Source of the DNA: Prolixibacteraceae bacterium
GTDB lineage: Bacteria; Bacteroidota; Bacteroidia; Bacteroidales; Prolixibacteraceae
DNA length: 64,000 nucleotides
Direction of reading: 5' to 3'
NCBI GenBank assembly: GCA_009773765.1
Contig: WTWZ01000002.1
Span: 1 to 64,000, forward strand
The position numbers and the translations under genes are program-made. This document shows positions 43,551 to 53,143 of the stretch, piece after piece. Within the stretch, counting starts at the first letter, position 1. The number at the start of each line of letters is the position of its first letter. The notes beneath the pieces were generated by a model. It searched no databases and was not told the origin of the DNA. It worked only from the letters and a program-made list of their open reading frames with translations.

Positions 43551-44612
43551 CTACAGAATTATTTTCACTTTAGAGTTATCGCGAAGTGTTTCAAATCCTT
43601 TGATAATTAAGCGTTCGTTTTCTTTCAGGCCTTCGGTAACTTCCACAAAATCCTTGTTTTCAATTCCGGTTTGAATCATACGGTCGTCGGCAGCGTTGTT
43701 GCGTTCAACCACAAAAACATATTTTCCGCGGTTACCAGTCAGGATAATATTTTTAGGAATAACAAGCACACTGTCCTTTTTTGCGGTAATAATGTCGGCC
43801 TTTACAAACATTCCGGGCCGGAGCTTCAGCTCGGGATTATTTATCAGGAGTTTTCCGCTGAAAGTCCTGGTTTCAGAGCTGATCATTGGCGAAAGTGCGC
43901 TTACCAAACCAATCAACGTATCCTGCTCAATGGTATAATTGGTAACAATTGCCTCTTGTCCCAGTTGAACTTCGGAAATGCTTTTTTCGGGCAGGTTAAT
44001 CTCAACATACATTTTATCGTAGCTCATCAGGCTAACCATTTGCTGACCGGAATTAACCCTCGTACCCTTTGTATAGTAGGGCAAATCAACAATAACGCCC
44101 GAAAAAGGCGCTACAACGTTCATTTTTGCAAGTCGTATCTGGGCGCTTTCATAGTCGTATTGCGCATTTGTCCGCGAAACTTCTGAATTGCGCAATTCGC
44201 GCAGGGTTACGCCACCTTTTTCATACAACGATTTTTGTTTTTCGTACTCGTTTTCCGATATTTCGAGGTTCAGCTTTTTCGATTCAATTGCCAGTGCATT
44301 AATATATTCCGGATCTTCAAAACGGACAATTATCTGCCCTTCCTTTACCTTGTCGCCCAGTTTAAAAGGTTTTCCGGTGGATGGATTGGCAAGCAAATGA
44401 TACTGTCCCGACACTTCGGAATTTAAAGTAGTTTCATAAATGGCTTTCGCTGTACCTGTTGTATTAATGAACTGGCTGATACTTTGTTTTCTCACATTTT
44501 CAACCGAAACCGGAACAGCCAACTCGGTAGTTTCGCCCTGGGGCTGATTGTTGCACGATATTGCAGCCAATGCAACCGCTCCCATGATTAAAAGTAATTT
44601 TATATTCTTCAT
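43551..44612 (-). CDS. RND periplasmic adaptor (membrane fusion protein)
   Basis: The 353-residue lipoprotein has LLIMGAVALAAISCNNQPQG as lipobox. The lipoyl half (residues 60-85, 150-185) and hairpin (EISENEYEKQKSLYEKGGVT) are followed by the barrel (VEINLPEKSISEVQLGQEAI) and PGMFVKADIITAKKDSVLVI. It bridges the RND permease and the outer-membrane channel. It is 9 bases after the TolC-like gene and 34 bases before the RND gene. Confidence 0.92.
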   Translation of the reverse strand: MKNIKLLLIMGAVALAAISCNNQPQGETTELAVPVSVENVRKQSISQFINTTGTAKAIYETTLNSEVSGQYHLLANPSTGKPFKLGDKVKEGQIIVRFEDPEYINALAIESKKLNLEISENEYEKQKSLYEKGGVTLRELRNSEVSRTNAQYDYESAQIRLAKMNVVAPFSGVIVDLPYYTKGTRVNSGQQMVSLMSYDKMYVEINLPEKSISEVQLGQEAIVTNYTIEQDTLIGLVSALSPMISSETRTFSGKLLINNPELKLRPGMFVKADIITAKKDSVLVIPKNIILTGNRGKYVFVVERNNAADDRMIQTGIENKDFVEVTEGLKENERLIIKGFETLRDNSKVKIIL

Positions 44613-44620
44613 CTTTTAAA

Positions 44621-46111
44621 TTATTTTTCAGTTCCATTATTTACATTCAAATATAATTCGGCAGGTAAAATGGGCCCGCCTTTTTCAAAATCGTAAAGCG
44701 ATTGTATTTTCAGGTTAAGCAGTTCAATTTTATAATTAATAAGCGCCTGTGCCAGTGAAAGTTTCCGTTCGGAAAGCTGCGCCTGATAAAGGTTTAAATC
44801 CATACCGGTAAGGTCGCCGTTTTGGTATCTTTCGAGATTGATTTCGTAAGTTAATTGTGCATTGGTTTCACTTTGTTTTGCAATTTCAATCTGGTTCAAC
44901 TGGTTCTGCAAATTGCGGAATACCTGGCGGATTCCGATAATAATCTGCTTTTTCTCTTCCGAAAGGTTTAGTTCCTGTGTTTTTATGGTAGCTTCCTGGG
45001 CAGCAATGCGGGCTTTCTTTTCGCCCCAGTCGAAAATAGGGATACTGAAACTCAGGTTAACAGAAGGGCTGCGGGTTGGGGAATTAAAAATTTTTGTAAT
45101 GTCCGGATCGTCGCCTGAAATACCAAGGCGCAAATTCAAATCGGCACGAAATTCGTTTAATGATTTGGTTTGAATCATATCAAACTGGCTTGTTTCGATG
45201 TCAATTTCACGCTGGCGGAGTTCCATGCGCGATTTAAGCCCATTTTCAATTGCAATGTCCATATCAACTTTTACCGGATTGGCTGCAACATCGGCCAACA
45301 CAATAATATCCTGAAACAAATCCATTCCCAGGTAAAGTTTTAACTGATCTTTTGAGTTTTCGTATGCAACTTCTGCGTTCTGCAGCGATGATTTGGAGGT
45401 TGACAAGTTCAATTCTGCCTGATAAAACTCCTCTTTTGCTGCCAGTCCTGCATCAACTTTGTTTTTAATGATTTCATAGCTATTCTGCGTGTTTACCAGT
45501 TCTTCCTGTGCAATGGCCAGATTTTTCTGGGCCATAAAAACATTGTAAAAAAACTGGGTTACGTTTTTTTCGAGGTTTAACCGTTGAATTGCGTAACTTA
45601 TATTTGCATTTTCATAGTTCAGTTCAAGTTCCTTCAATTGCAGTTTCAGCCTGTTATAAGTAAAAAGCGGCTGATTGACATTTAAAAACAGGTTGTTGTA
45701 AAACCTTTCACTAATAGTTGTTGTGTTATTGGCGTCAGAACTACTGCTCTGCCATCCAAAATCGTTCGATAATGTAATAGTCCCATCGGTAGGCAAAATG
45801 GGTTGCGAAATCAGGAACCGGGCGTTTGATGTAAAATTTTCGTTGGTGTACCATTCCGAAACCCTGGTGTCGAACCGCCGCTGGTTGCTGAAATTTACGG
45901 GCGTAACATCCAACGAAAGACGCGATTTTAACGCAGCACGCTGTGCCTCAAGGTTCTTCTGGAACCGTTCGAGATTTAATAATGACATTTGCAGGTCGGG
46001 GCTGCCTGTCTCCGAAATTTGCAGGGCTTTTTCGAGGGTCATCGCTTCCTGCGCCTGTAACCCTGTAAAACCAAGAAATATGAAAATCCCCAGAATTACG
46101 ATTTTTTGCAT
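44621..46111 (-). CDS. TolC family outer-membrane channel protein
   Basis: The 496-residue protein has a signal peptide (IVILGIFIFLGFTGLQAQ) and two repeats of long coiled-coil helices: the first around YFN-rich QRLNLEKNVTQFFYNVFMAQ, the second around TKSLNEFRADLNLRLGISGD and IPIFDWGEKKARIAAQEAT. This is the OEP/TolC pattern with the IPIFDWG marker. It supplies the exit duct of the tripartite pump encoded downstream. Confidence 0.92.
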   Translation of the reverse strand: MQKIVILGIFIFLGFTGLQAQEAMTLEKALQISETGSPDLQMSLLNLERFQKNLEAQRAALKSRLSLDVTPVNFSNQRRFDTRVSEWYTNENFTSNARFLISQPILPTDGTITLSNDFGWQSSSSDANNTTTISERFYNNLFLNVNQPLFTYNRLKLQLKELELNYENANISYAIQRLNLEKNVTQFFYNVFMAQKNLAIAQEELVNTQNSYEIIKNKVDAGLAAKEEFYQAELNLSTSKSSLQNAEVAYENSKDQLKLYLGMDLFQDIIVLADVAANPVKVDMDIAIENGLKSRMELRQREIDIETSQFDMIQTKSLNEFRADLNLRLGISGDDPDITKIFNSPTRSPSVNLSFSIPIFDWGEKKARIAAQEATIKTQELNLSEEKKQIIIGIRQVFRNLQNQLNQIEIAKQSETNAQLTYEINLERYQNGDLTGMDLNLYQAQLSERKLSLAQALINYKIELLNLKIQSLYDFEKGGPILPAELYLNVNNGTEK

Positions 46112-46149
46112 TTTATTCTATTTTATAAGTTGATTTATTTTTCAAAAAA

Positions 46150-49100
46150 CTATTGTTCTACCAGTTTAACGGCATCTGCAAAAATCATTTTAAGTTTCGA
46201 TTTATTGGAAAGCTCTACAAGTGCAGTGTCGGAAGTAAAATAATAGGTGCCCAGGTGGTTCCAACCATTTTCGGCATTTTTGTTGTCGATAACTGCTTCC
46301 TGGGCGCCTTCGTCACCGTGTATGGTAAAATTGTATTCCCCGCTGTCATCGCCGCCGCCACCGCCGCCACCGCCCCGGCTAAACATACGGGCTTTGTACA
46401 TGTGCACATACACATCAAAGTATCCGGGTATTTTTACCGGAATATGCCATTGTGCTTTTAAATCGCCTGTTCCTCCTTTAATATAGTATGCCGAACGCAC
46501 GTAATCGCCGTAAAAATCGGAATTGGTAATGGCAGTCCAGTTGGTTGGCGGCCGCCACATATTTATTCCGGAATATTTACTCTGGCTTTTTTTCTCTTTT
46601 ACAATCCATTTTTCGAGTAAACTGATTTTTTCATTTTTAGTAATTGCGAACCGGGGATCTTCGTTATCCACAATTGTTTCGTTTGGTAACGCCATTTGAA
46701 CCGGCGTGTCTGAAACTCTTTCGAATTCAGCCGGAATTGCCTTGGTATCCTCTTCAATTTCCCTGAAAAACGACATCATGGTTTGCGGGATATTTTTCGA
46801 AGTCATGGTGTTGAGAATGACCATGCGGGGATCGACACTTAACAGGTAACTTAAATCTTTGGTTTGTTTTGGTTTAAGATATACCAACTTGTTAATCACA
46901 TCGCTGCCGCCCATTCCGCCGCCGCGGCCACGGCCCCCACCAGGTCCGCCGCCAAGCCTGAACGAAACTTTCACCAGTCCGTCGGTGTCTGAAAAGTTGG
47001 TTACTTTAAAGGTAACCATGGTTTGAATCTTATCTTCTGATTTTACTTTTACAGCCTTTATGGGCGAAAACAGGTACCCCGGCAAGGTTTTGGCCTTAAA
47101 CCATTCGTCCATTAACGGAATTAACTCAAGATTGAAATTGTCGTGAATTTTCTGTGAAAAAATTTCAAACGAAATATTTTTGAATGAATATTCATTCAGC
47201 AATTCCCTTAAAAATGCCTGGAATTCTTCCTGCCCGGCTTTCCATTCAATCATCGAAAACAGAACATCCCCCTTCAGTTTAATCACATTTTCGATTATCC
47301 CTGTTTGTTTTGGATCGGCCAGAATTTCCTGGAAAGTACTGTCCTGAAGAGCGATGTTTGCCCTTTCGTCAGCGCTTTGCCCCTGCGTATTGCTCATAAA
47401 TACCGAACGCATGTCGGTAACCTGATTTTTAAGATATGCTTCAAAAATGCGGTTGGTAATTGGCCATTTTTCCGACTGTATGTTGTTTTGAAAATTATAC
47501 AACAACGGGAAAATAAAATACGGGTTTAAATTAACCACTTGTGTCCCGCCTCCCGGGCCACCCTGCCAGTTACGTTCCTGTTCCGATGTAAATGTGCCGA
47601 TAAATTCCCCTAAAACACGCAATTCAATATCCATTGGGGTCATATTATTATCGCCACGCCCCCAGCGGGTTACATTTTTCTTTTGGGCCTCAAAATCGAA
47701 AGCCCTGATCATAAAACCTTTTTCTGGGATTAATACCTGTTCGGGCTGTACATATTCCTGCATTGAAGCCCATGCCCTTTTATAGGTTTTGAATTGTGCC
47801 GGTACTTCAACCAGCGTAAGCCTTTCGCTTAAATAGTTGAGCTTATAGGTACGTTTAAAATCTTCGAAGCGTTCGTTTATCACATTCGAAAGGGTGTCGT
47901 TTATTTCTTTAAAAGTATTGGTAAAATAGTCGTGCCCATCAATGTACCAAACACTAAATTCAACATTTTTCCCCTGAAGTGTTTTTTGTTTGTAATTTCC
48001 AACAGCCAACGAAAGTTGCGTAAGCGCATTTTTGTTTTCGAAAGTAAAATGCCCTGCCGTCATTTCCTTTATTTCACCCTGCGATATGGCTTTTAATCCT
48101 TCGCGGGTCTTTACTTCGAGATTAAAATCGATGAATTGTGGCTGGTGCCATGCTATATTTGCCGAACTGTAAGTAACGCCAGTTTTGGGGTACCAGTTGG
48201 CTTCGGGTGTAAGCAACAAATAATCGGGGGTTATAAATGCATATCTTTTATCGACATTGATAACAAACTTGCCATATTTTTTCTGTATAACTTCCTCTTC
48301 GATATCGAGATAGCACAGCGCTTCGTTAATTTTACCTGCATACGAAAACTGAACTTTAATCTCTTTCCCGGGATTAACACTTACTTTATCATTTACCATA
48401 ACAAGGTGTTTTTCGCGCAAAAAGGGAGTTTCGTTTCCGTTAATTTTAAAACTGTTTATTTGCAGTCCGTCATTCAGGCTAAAAATCAGATTATCCAATG
48501 GTTGTCCGGTTTCATTTAATAATGTCATTTCTGAAGTAACCTCAATAGTTTCGGGATTGTGTTGCACTGAAATGGTTTGTGCAAGTGTTGAAGGATTTTT
48601 TACTTCCACATATTTGTTATTTAACCCTACCGCCCCGGCCCTGAATTTTTCGGTAATTTTAAAATTGTTGATGTGATTGTATGCAAGATACCCCCCCCCT
48701 GAAATAAAAACGATGCTTAACACTAATGAAATCCAGGTGGTTGCCTCCGATTGCGGTAATCGTTTTAAAAGGAAAATGGTCATGAAAATAAAACCCAGGC
48801 CGAGCGAAAGATAAATTCCACGGTGAATTATTATGGTTTCGAGATTACCAAAACCAACAATTTCAGAATTCAGCATGGGTATATTGAAGGCCATGTAATC
48901 GAAAATATAATAGAATTTGGCCTGCAACAAAAACAGGGTAATACCGATGTAACCCAGAATAAGCACAAATGTGATTGCCTGGTTGCGAATAACGCTCATG
49001 AGCAGGAATGAAAGCCCCATAATAAAAACCAGTGTAGGTACGCTGATGGCAACCAGGTAAATAGCATAAGAAATCCAGCTTATTCCAATTCCTTTTGCCA

Positions 49101-49506
49101 ACAGGTTAAAAATGAGCGCCATGATTACCACCAGGACATTCAGCACAAGAAAAACCTGCAGGTTGCCCCAGGTTTTACCAACTACATATTCGCCGTTGGT
49201 CATCGAACGCATGTAAATAACTTCGGTGGTATCGAGTTTTTTATCTCGCTTTAAAAAGTCGGACGCAAGAAAAACTGCAATAATTGCCTGGGCAACGTTC
49301 AGTATAAGCAGGTTAAAATACGGAATTGCACCCGGAATACTTCTGATAGCCCAGCCTTCGCCACCACCGCCTTCAATTATCATCCCGAAATTCATCCCGA
49401 AAAGAACCACAAGCGACAGTATTCCGAAGATTCTGAAAAACCAGCTTCTTAACAGAGTTTTACGCTCATATTTTGCTATCGATAGTATGTTGTGAAATGA
49501 TATCAT
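46150..49506 (-). CDS. ABC-2 permease fused to M1-peptidase-like and golvesin-like domains
   Basis: The 1118-residue protein has about six spans in residues 1-275 (WFFRIFGILSLVVLFGMNFG, ILNVAQAIIAVFLASDFLKR and others), typical of an ABC-2 exporter. Residues 290-800 resemble an M1 aminopeptidase (LTPEANWYPKTGV, LTLVEVPAQFKTYKRAW), but no HExxH zinc motif is present, so hydrolysis is unlikely. A Gly-rich loop lies near 849-865. Residues 980-1118 match a golvesin/xanthan-lyase-like C-terminal domain (GWNHLGTYYFTSDTALVELS, IFADAVKLV), interrupted by eight Gly near 1045. A run of nine G codes residues near 269. It follows its ATPase by 18 bases. Confidence 0.8.
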   Translation of the reverse strand: MISFHNILSIAKYERKTLLRSWFFRIFGILSLVVLFGMNFGMIIEGGGGEGWAIRSIPGAIPYFNLLILNVAQAIIAVFLASDFLKRDKKLDTTEVIYMRSMTNGEYVVGKTWGNLQVFLVLNVLVVIMALIFNLLAKGIGISWISYAIYLVAISVPTLVFIMGLSFLLMSVIRNQAITFVLILGYIGITLFLLQAKFYYIFDYMAFNIPMLNSEIVGFGNLETIIIHRGIYLSLGLGFIFMTIFLLKRLPQSEATTWISLVLSIVFISGGGYLAYNHINNFKITEKFRAGAVGLNNKYVEVKNPSTLAQTISVQHNPETIEVTSEMTLLNETGQPLDNLIFSLNDGLQINSFKINGNETPFLREKHLVMVNDKVSVNPGKEIKVQFSYAGKINEALCYLDIEEEVIQKKYGKFVINVDKRYAFITPDYLLLTPEANWYPKTGVTYSSANIAWHQPQFIDFNLEVKTREGLKAISQGEIKEMTAGHFTFENKNALTQLSLAVGNYKQKTLQGKNVEFSVWYIDGHDYFTNTFKEINDTLSNVINERFEDFKRTYKLNYLSERLTLVEVPAQFKTYKRAWASMQEYVQPEQVLIPEKGFMIRAFDFEAQKKNVTRWGRGDNNMTPMDIELRVLGEFIGTFTSEQERNWQGGPGGGTQVVNLNPYFIFPLLYNFQNNIQSEKWPITNRIFEAYLKNQVTDMRSVFMSNTQGQSADERANIALQDSTFQEILADPKQTGIIENVIKLKGDVLFSMIEWKAGQEEFQAFLRELLNEYSFKNISFEIFSQKIHDNFNLELIPLMDEWFKAKTLPGYLFSPIKAVKVKSEDKIQTMVTFKVTNFSDTDGLVKVSFRLGGGPGGGRGRGGGMGGSDVINKLVYLKPKQTKDLSYLLSVDPRMVILNTMTSKNIPQTMMSFFREIEEDTKAIPAEFERVSDTPVQMALPNETIVDNEDPRFAITKNEKISLLEKWIVKEKKSQSKYSGINMWRPPTNWTAITNSDFYGDYVRSAYYIKGGTGDLKAQWHIPVKIPGYFDVYVHMYKARMFSRGGGGGGGGDDSGEYNFTIHGDEGAQEAVIDNKNAENGWNHLGTYYFTSDTALVELSNKSKLKMIFADAVKLVEQ

Positions 49507-49524
49507 ATTCAGAATTTGTTTTTA

Positions 49525-50418
49525 TTAAACATTGCTCCATTGATTTAGCCTGTTCTCCATAAAATGAACATAAGCATGTTCAAGGTTCGGCCTGATTTGC
49601 TCTCCGTAGTAACCGTTAATGTCGCCGGCCACTACCTGAACCTCCCAGCCCCCATCAACCGGAATAGTTGAAATAACAGGGTATTTCTCATTAATCTCGA
49701 GATATTCCTTTTCTGTGGCTTTAATGAGCCAAACATTACCTTCGGCTTCTTTCACCAATTCCCCTGGCGAACCGGCAAAAGCAAGTTTACCTTTGTTTAA
49801 CAAAGCCATGTTGTCGCAGGTACTCGAAATATCGCCAACAATATGGGTTGAAAGTATGATAATTACATCGCGCGTACTGATGGTTGAAAGCAGGTTACGG
49901 AACCTTATGCGTTCTTCGGGGTCGAGGCCTGTGGTAGGTTCGTCAACAATAATTATTTTGGGGTCGTTTATCAGGGCCTGGGCAATTCCAAGCCGTCGTT
50001 TCATGCCGCCTGAAAGTTTGTTGGCATTACGGTCGCGGGCTTCGAACAAACCCACTTCCTCGAGCATTTGTTCAACTGCAGTGCGGCGTTTAGCCGAATT
50101 TTTCATTCCTGCCAGGCGGGCTGCATAATCTAAAAATTCATACGTTTTTAATTTCGAAAAGAAACTGAAATCCTGTGGCAAATAACCAAGCATAGATCGA
50201 ATTTCGCGCCTGTGTTTGGCCAAGTCCATGCCGTTAACCAAAACCCTGCCACTGCTTGGTTTCATCAGGGTTACCAAAATACGCATCAAAGTTGATTTGC
50301 CCGCTCCGTTAGGCCCCAGCAGGCCAAACATTCCGTTTGGTATTTCAAGGTTTAGATTGTTCAATGCGTAGCTTCCGCCCTTGTAAATTTTGTTAAGATT
50401 TTCGATTTTTATTCGCAC
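49525..50418 (-). CDS. ABC transporter ATP-binding protein
   Basis: The 297-residue ATPase has Walker A GPNGAGKST near 36, the signature LSGGMKRRLGIAQ, Walker B IIIVDEPTTGLDPEER and LSTHIVGDIS. It belongs to the exporter type that pairs with ABC-2 permeases. Its sequence is close to the ATPase half of the 1575-residue fusion (shared PNGAGKST, GLDP.ERIRFRNLL and a final PHLEDAY/PNLEHAY block), suggesting duplication. It is the first gene of the cluster; no consensus promoter was found in the 190 bases upstream. Confidence 0.92.
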   Translation of the reverse strand: MRIKIENLNKIYKGGSYALNNLNLEIPNGMFGLLGPNGAGKSTLMRILVTLMKPSSGRVLVNGMDLAKHRREIRSMLGYLPQDFSFFSKLKTYEFLDYAARLAGMKNSAKRRTAVEQMLEEVGLFEARDRNANKLSGGMKRRLGIAQALINDPKIIIVDEPTTGLDPEERIRFRNLLSTISTRDVIIILSTHIVGDISSTCDNMALLNKGKLAFAGSPGELVKEAEGNVWLIKATEKEYLEINEKYPVISTIPVDGGWEVQVVAGDINGYYGEQIRPNLEHAYVHFMENRLNQWSNV

Positions 50419-50561
50419 AATTGAATTTGTTGTATTATTTAAACGGTGACTTTGACTTTAATCGAATTAAATAGTTTAAACCAATCCCCGAATTAAATCT
50501 CCTAAAATATACCTCTTTTAACAAATTACTTAATATTTGTTTTTTGCATAACGGGAATTAT

Positions 50562-50592
50562 AAAAAAAGGCCTCAGAAACTGAAGCCCTTTA
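50562..50592 (-). terminator. Terminator after the 50613 gene
   Basis: On the minus strand GGGCTTCAG pairs with CTGAGGCCT (nine pairs, two G-U) around TTT, and seven T follow. It lies about 22 bases after the stop at 50613. Confidence 0.7.
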
Positions 50593-50612
50593 AAATTATA
50601 ACCCGTTTATAT

Positions 50613-51056
50613 TTATTTATTTACGACATAATGGTGTTCTTTAAAATAATCGGTAAGCACAACTTCATAATTGCCTTTTTTTGCTGTTGAAAAATCGAAA
50701 CATTTCTGAATAACCATGTTTTTTCCGAGTGTAAACCCTGCATAATGTTCGCCTTCTTTATAAACATTGAGGTAAACATTTTTTTGTGCAACATTCAGAA
50801 ACGAAACATTTAAGCGGTCGTTTTTGTAATTGAAAAATGGTTCGTTCAACTGAACTGCCGGGCCAACAGTACAATTTTTGCCTTTTATGCATACTTCCCT
50901 GTAAATACTCTTTCCGCCGTAGTTAATACAAATGTTGAAAGTTCCGTTTTCCAGTTCGGAGAGGTTGTACACCTTACTGATTTTAGCTTCAGGCATTTCA
51001 GATTTCCAATTGTATAAAATCACTCCATCCCTGTCGGAAATGGTTAATTCAATTTG
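50613..51056 (-). pseudogene. 5'-truncated gene for a periplasmic protein of unknown function
   Basis: The open frame runs from a stop near 51057 and reads IELTISDRDGVILYNW, then AKISKVYNLSELENGTFNI and VYLNVYKEGEHYAGF, ending FKEHHYVVNK. It has no ATG; the only start-like codon is a GTG at 51023 inside a conserved strand. The pattern is that of secreted Bacteroidota beta-sandwich proteins of about 180 residues, and the signal peptide is missing. An ATG AAA ACT ACA in another frame just upstream may be the remnant of the original start. Confidence 0.5.
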
Positions 51057-51239
51057 TAGTTTTCATATCTGTTTTCTTTAATTGTTCCATAGTATGACAC
51101 AAATTCAAAGAACAGGTTACAGCTTTTCCAACGAATTCCGTTGAACGCCAAGAATGCGATTACCAACGTGTAAAATTTGTCTGTGAACGTGTTTGGGATA
51201 AACAAGGAAACCGGATGTTGGATGGGAAAAGGTTAGATT

Positions 51240-51518
51240 TTATTCCACTTCTTCAAAATCAACATAATCGCCTTTTATCTGGCTGTTGTTTTTGTCAGTG
51301 TTTTTGTTGTATTCAACGGTAACTTCGCCTGGCGAACGTGTTGTAGGTTGATTCTGTCGCTGCTGGTTTTGTATTTTCTGCTGCATGTTTTTCATTCCTT
51401 TGTCAATCAGAATTGGTAGTAAATAACGGGTTATTAAACGTATTCCGTAATAAATAAGCAAAATAATGAAAAGGGTCTTTAAAAAATTGACGAGAAATAA
51501 AATCACTAAAAAATTCAT
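51240..51518 (-). CDS. DUF4834 family membrane protein
   Basis: The 92-residue product has one or two overlapping spans at the N-terminus (FLKTLFIILLIYYGIRLITR), a basic RYLLPILIDKGMKNMQQKI and a polar tail ending EVTVEYNKNTDKNN and KGDYVDFEEVE. The tail motif V..DYVDFEEV is the mark of DUF4834, a small Bacteroidota membrane protein of unknown role. I start at ATG 51518; the frame is open to 51539. Confidence 0.85.
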   Translation of the reverse strand: MNFLVILFLVNFLKTLFIILLIYYGIRLITRYLLPILIDKGMKNMQQKIQNQQRQNQPTTRSPGEVTVEYNKNTDKNNSQIKGDYVDFEEVE

Positions 51519-51642
51519 TTTCAAAACAATTAAAATCAACGTGCAAATTTATATTATTTGAATAAGTTGAATTCGGAATTGCTTTTTTTTTAATGTCTGT
51601 TAACTAAAAAAGACGGGAATACCCATCTTTTTATCTATTCCA

Positions 51643-52362
51643 TTATTTTTGACTTACATCGCCTCCGCTCGATTCGTTTATATCTTTCACCTGCGGATTT
51701 CCGTAATATCCGATATCGCCGCCACTGCTTGCATTTGCGTAAAGTTCGTCCGCAACATTTACTGTTGCGTCAGATCCGCTGCTAACACTCACCTTGCAAA
51801 TTTTGCTTTCCAGGTTCTTTGCCACAATGTCGCTTCCGCTGCTGGCCTCTGCGTTAAGTGTTTTTACTTTCCCGCTCAGTTTGGCGTCAGAACCGCTGCT
51901 TGTATCAACCCAAACATTTTTGTAATAGATATCAATTGCCACATCGCTTCCGCTGCTGGCGTTAACTTTCAGGTCTTCCCCCGTTAATGTGTTTTCCGAA
52001 CTTACATCCGAGCCTGAAGAAGCATCAATTGATTCCAGTTCTTTGACAGTAACATAAGCTTTCCGGGTTTGGCTGCCGCTGTTCCAGTTAAACCAGTTAT
52101 TCGCCTGCTTCATGTAAATCCGGAGTGTGCCATCTTTAACCTCAGTAATTAAATCGTCAATAATATCATCATCGGCAACAATTTTTACCTCTTCGGTAGT
52201 TCCCATTGTGATATACAAATCGATTCCGGTTGAAACTTTAATACCGTTAAAATTACTTACCTGCCTGTTTTGTGTTTTGTCGGAATTACCTTTGGCTGCC
52301 ATTAAATTAAGGCTGATTAAAGCAATAAATGCGAAAATAAACAGCGTTTTAATTGTTCTCAT
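51643..52362 (-). CDS. GIN-domain (DUF2807) protein with SSGSD ladder
   Basis: The 239-residue protein has a signal peptide (TLFIFAFIALISLNLMAAKG). The DUF2807 domain begins VSNFNGIKVSTGIDLYITMG. It then carries six rungs with the core ASSGSDV or SSGGD spaced about 19-20 residues, as in a right-handed beta-helix. The last rung is Gly-rich (ASSGGDIGYYGNP). The family is secreted and thought to bind or scaffold at the surface; function unknown. A paralogue lies 67 bases upstream. Confidence 0.88.
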   Translation of the reverse strand: MRTIKTLFIFAFIALISLNLMAAKGNSDKTQNRQVSNFNGIKVSTGIDLYITMGTTEEVKIVADDDIIDDLITEVKDGTLRIYMKQANNWFNWNSGSQTRKAYVTVKELESIDASSGSDVSSENTLTGEDLKVNASSGSDVAIDIYYKNVWVDTSSGSDAKLSGKVKTLNAEASSGSDIVAKNLESKICKVSVSSGSDATVNVADELYANASSGGDIGYYGNPQVKDINESSGGDVSQK

Positions 52363-52429
52363 TGTTTCTCATTTTTAATTTTTGTTTGCTTCAATTGACG
52401 CCTGAATTACTTGAAAGTTACAGGCGCAA

Positions 52430-53143
52430 TTAATTTTTTATCACATTACCGCCCGATGATTTTTCGATATTTGTAGTTTCAGGACTTCCGTAATAAAATA
52501 CGTTTGCACCACTGCTTACCTTAGCGCTCAATTCCTTTTGGGCATGAATCCAAACATTTGCTCCGCTGCTTGCCTTTAAATCGCAGGTTGCTGTGAGCAA
52601 ATCGCCTGCTTTAACATTTGAGCCGGAGTTGGCTTTTGCGTTAAACGATTCTGTTGTTCCGTTCAGAAAAATATTTGATCCCGCCATTGCTGAAACAGTC
52701 AACTCTTCAGATTTAAGAATTAATTTGACATTACTTCCGGCAGTGCTTTTTATTTCAAGCGCTTTTAAATTCAGTGTATCTTCAGCAAAAACATTACTCC
52801 CGGCCGTGGTTTTCAGCAAATCAAGGTTGGGGACTGTAACCAGCACTTTGTTTGATTCTGCTTTTCTGATTCCCCGGTTGCATGAGACTTTTAAAGTTCT
52901 GTCGGAGACTGTGGTTTCAATTACATCAAGGAGGTTTTCGTCTGCTTTAATAACAACCTTTTGAGTGGCCCCCTGCGATATGTGCACATTCATTCCACGC
53001 GTAACGCTTATTTTATCGAAATCGCCCAAATCACGGGTTTCTTCAACAACTTTACCGTTTCCTTCAACCGAACCGGTAAAAAAACATGAAACAAAAATGG
53101 TTGAAATAATAATGGCGGTTAACAGGATTGCTGCTTTTTTCAT
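52430..53143 (-). CDS. GIN-domain (DUF2807) lipoprotein
   Basis: The 237-residue protein has a lipobox (IIISTIFVSCFFTGSV). The domain begins TRDLGDFDKISVTRGMNVHI and repeats TAGSNV, AMAGSNI, NSGSNV, ASSGANV and SSGANV at regular spacing, ending YYGSPETTNIEKSSGG. The layout matches the downstream paralogue, with Asn in place of Asp in the rungs. The two genes look like an old tandem duplication. Confidence 0.88.
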   Translation of the reverse strand: MKKAAILLTAIIISTIFVSCFFTGSVEGNGKVVEETRDLGDFDKISVTRGMNVHISQGATQKVVIKADENLLDVIETTVSDRTLKVSCNRGIRKAESNKVLVTVPNLDLLKTTAGSNVFAEDTLNLKALEIKSTAGSNVKLILKSEELTVSAMAGSNIFLNGTTESFNAKANSGSNVKAGDLLTATCDLKASSGANVWIHAQKELSAKVSSGANVFYYGSPETTNIEKSSGGNVIKN

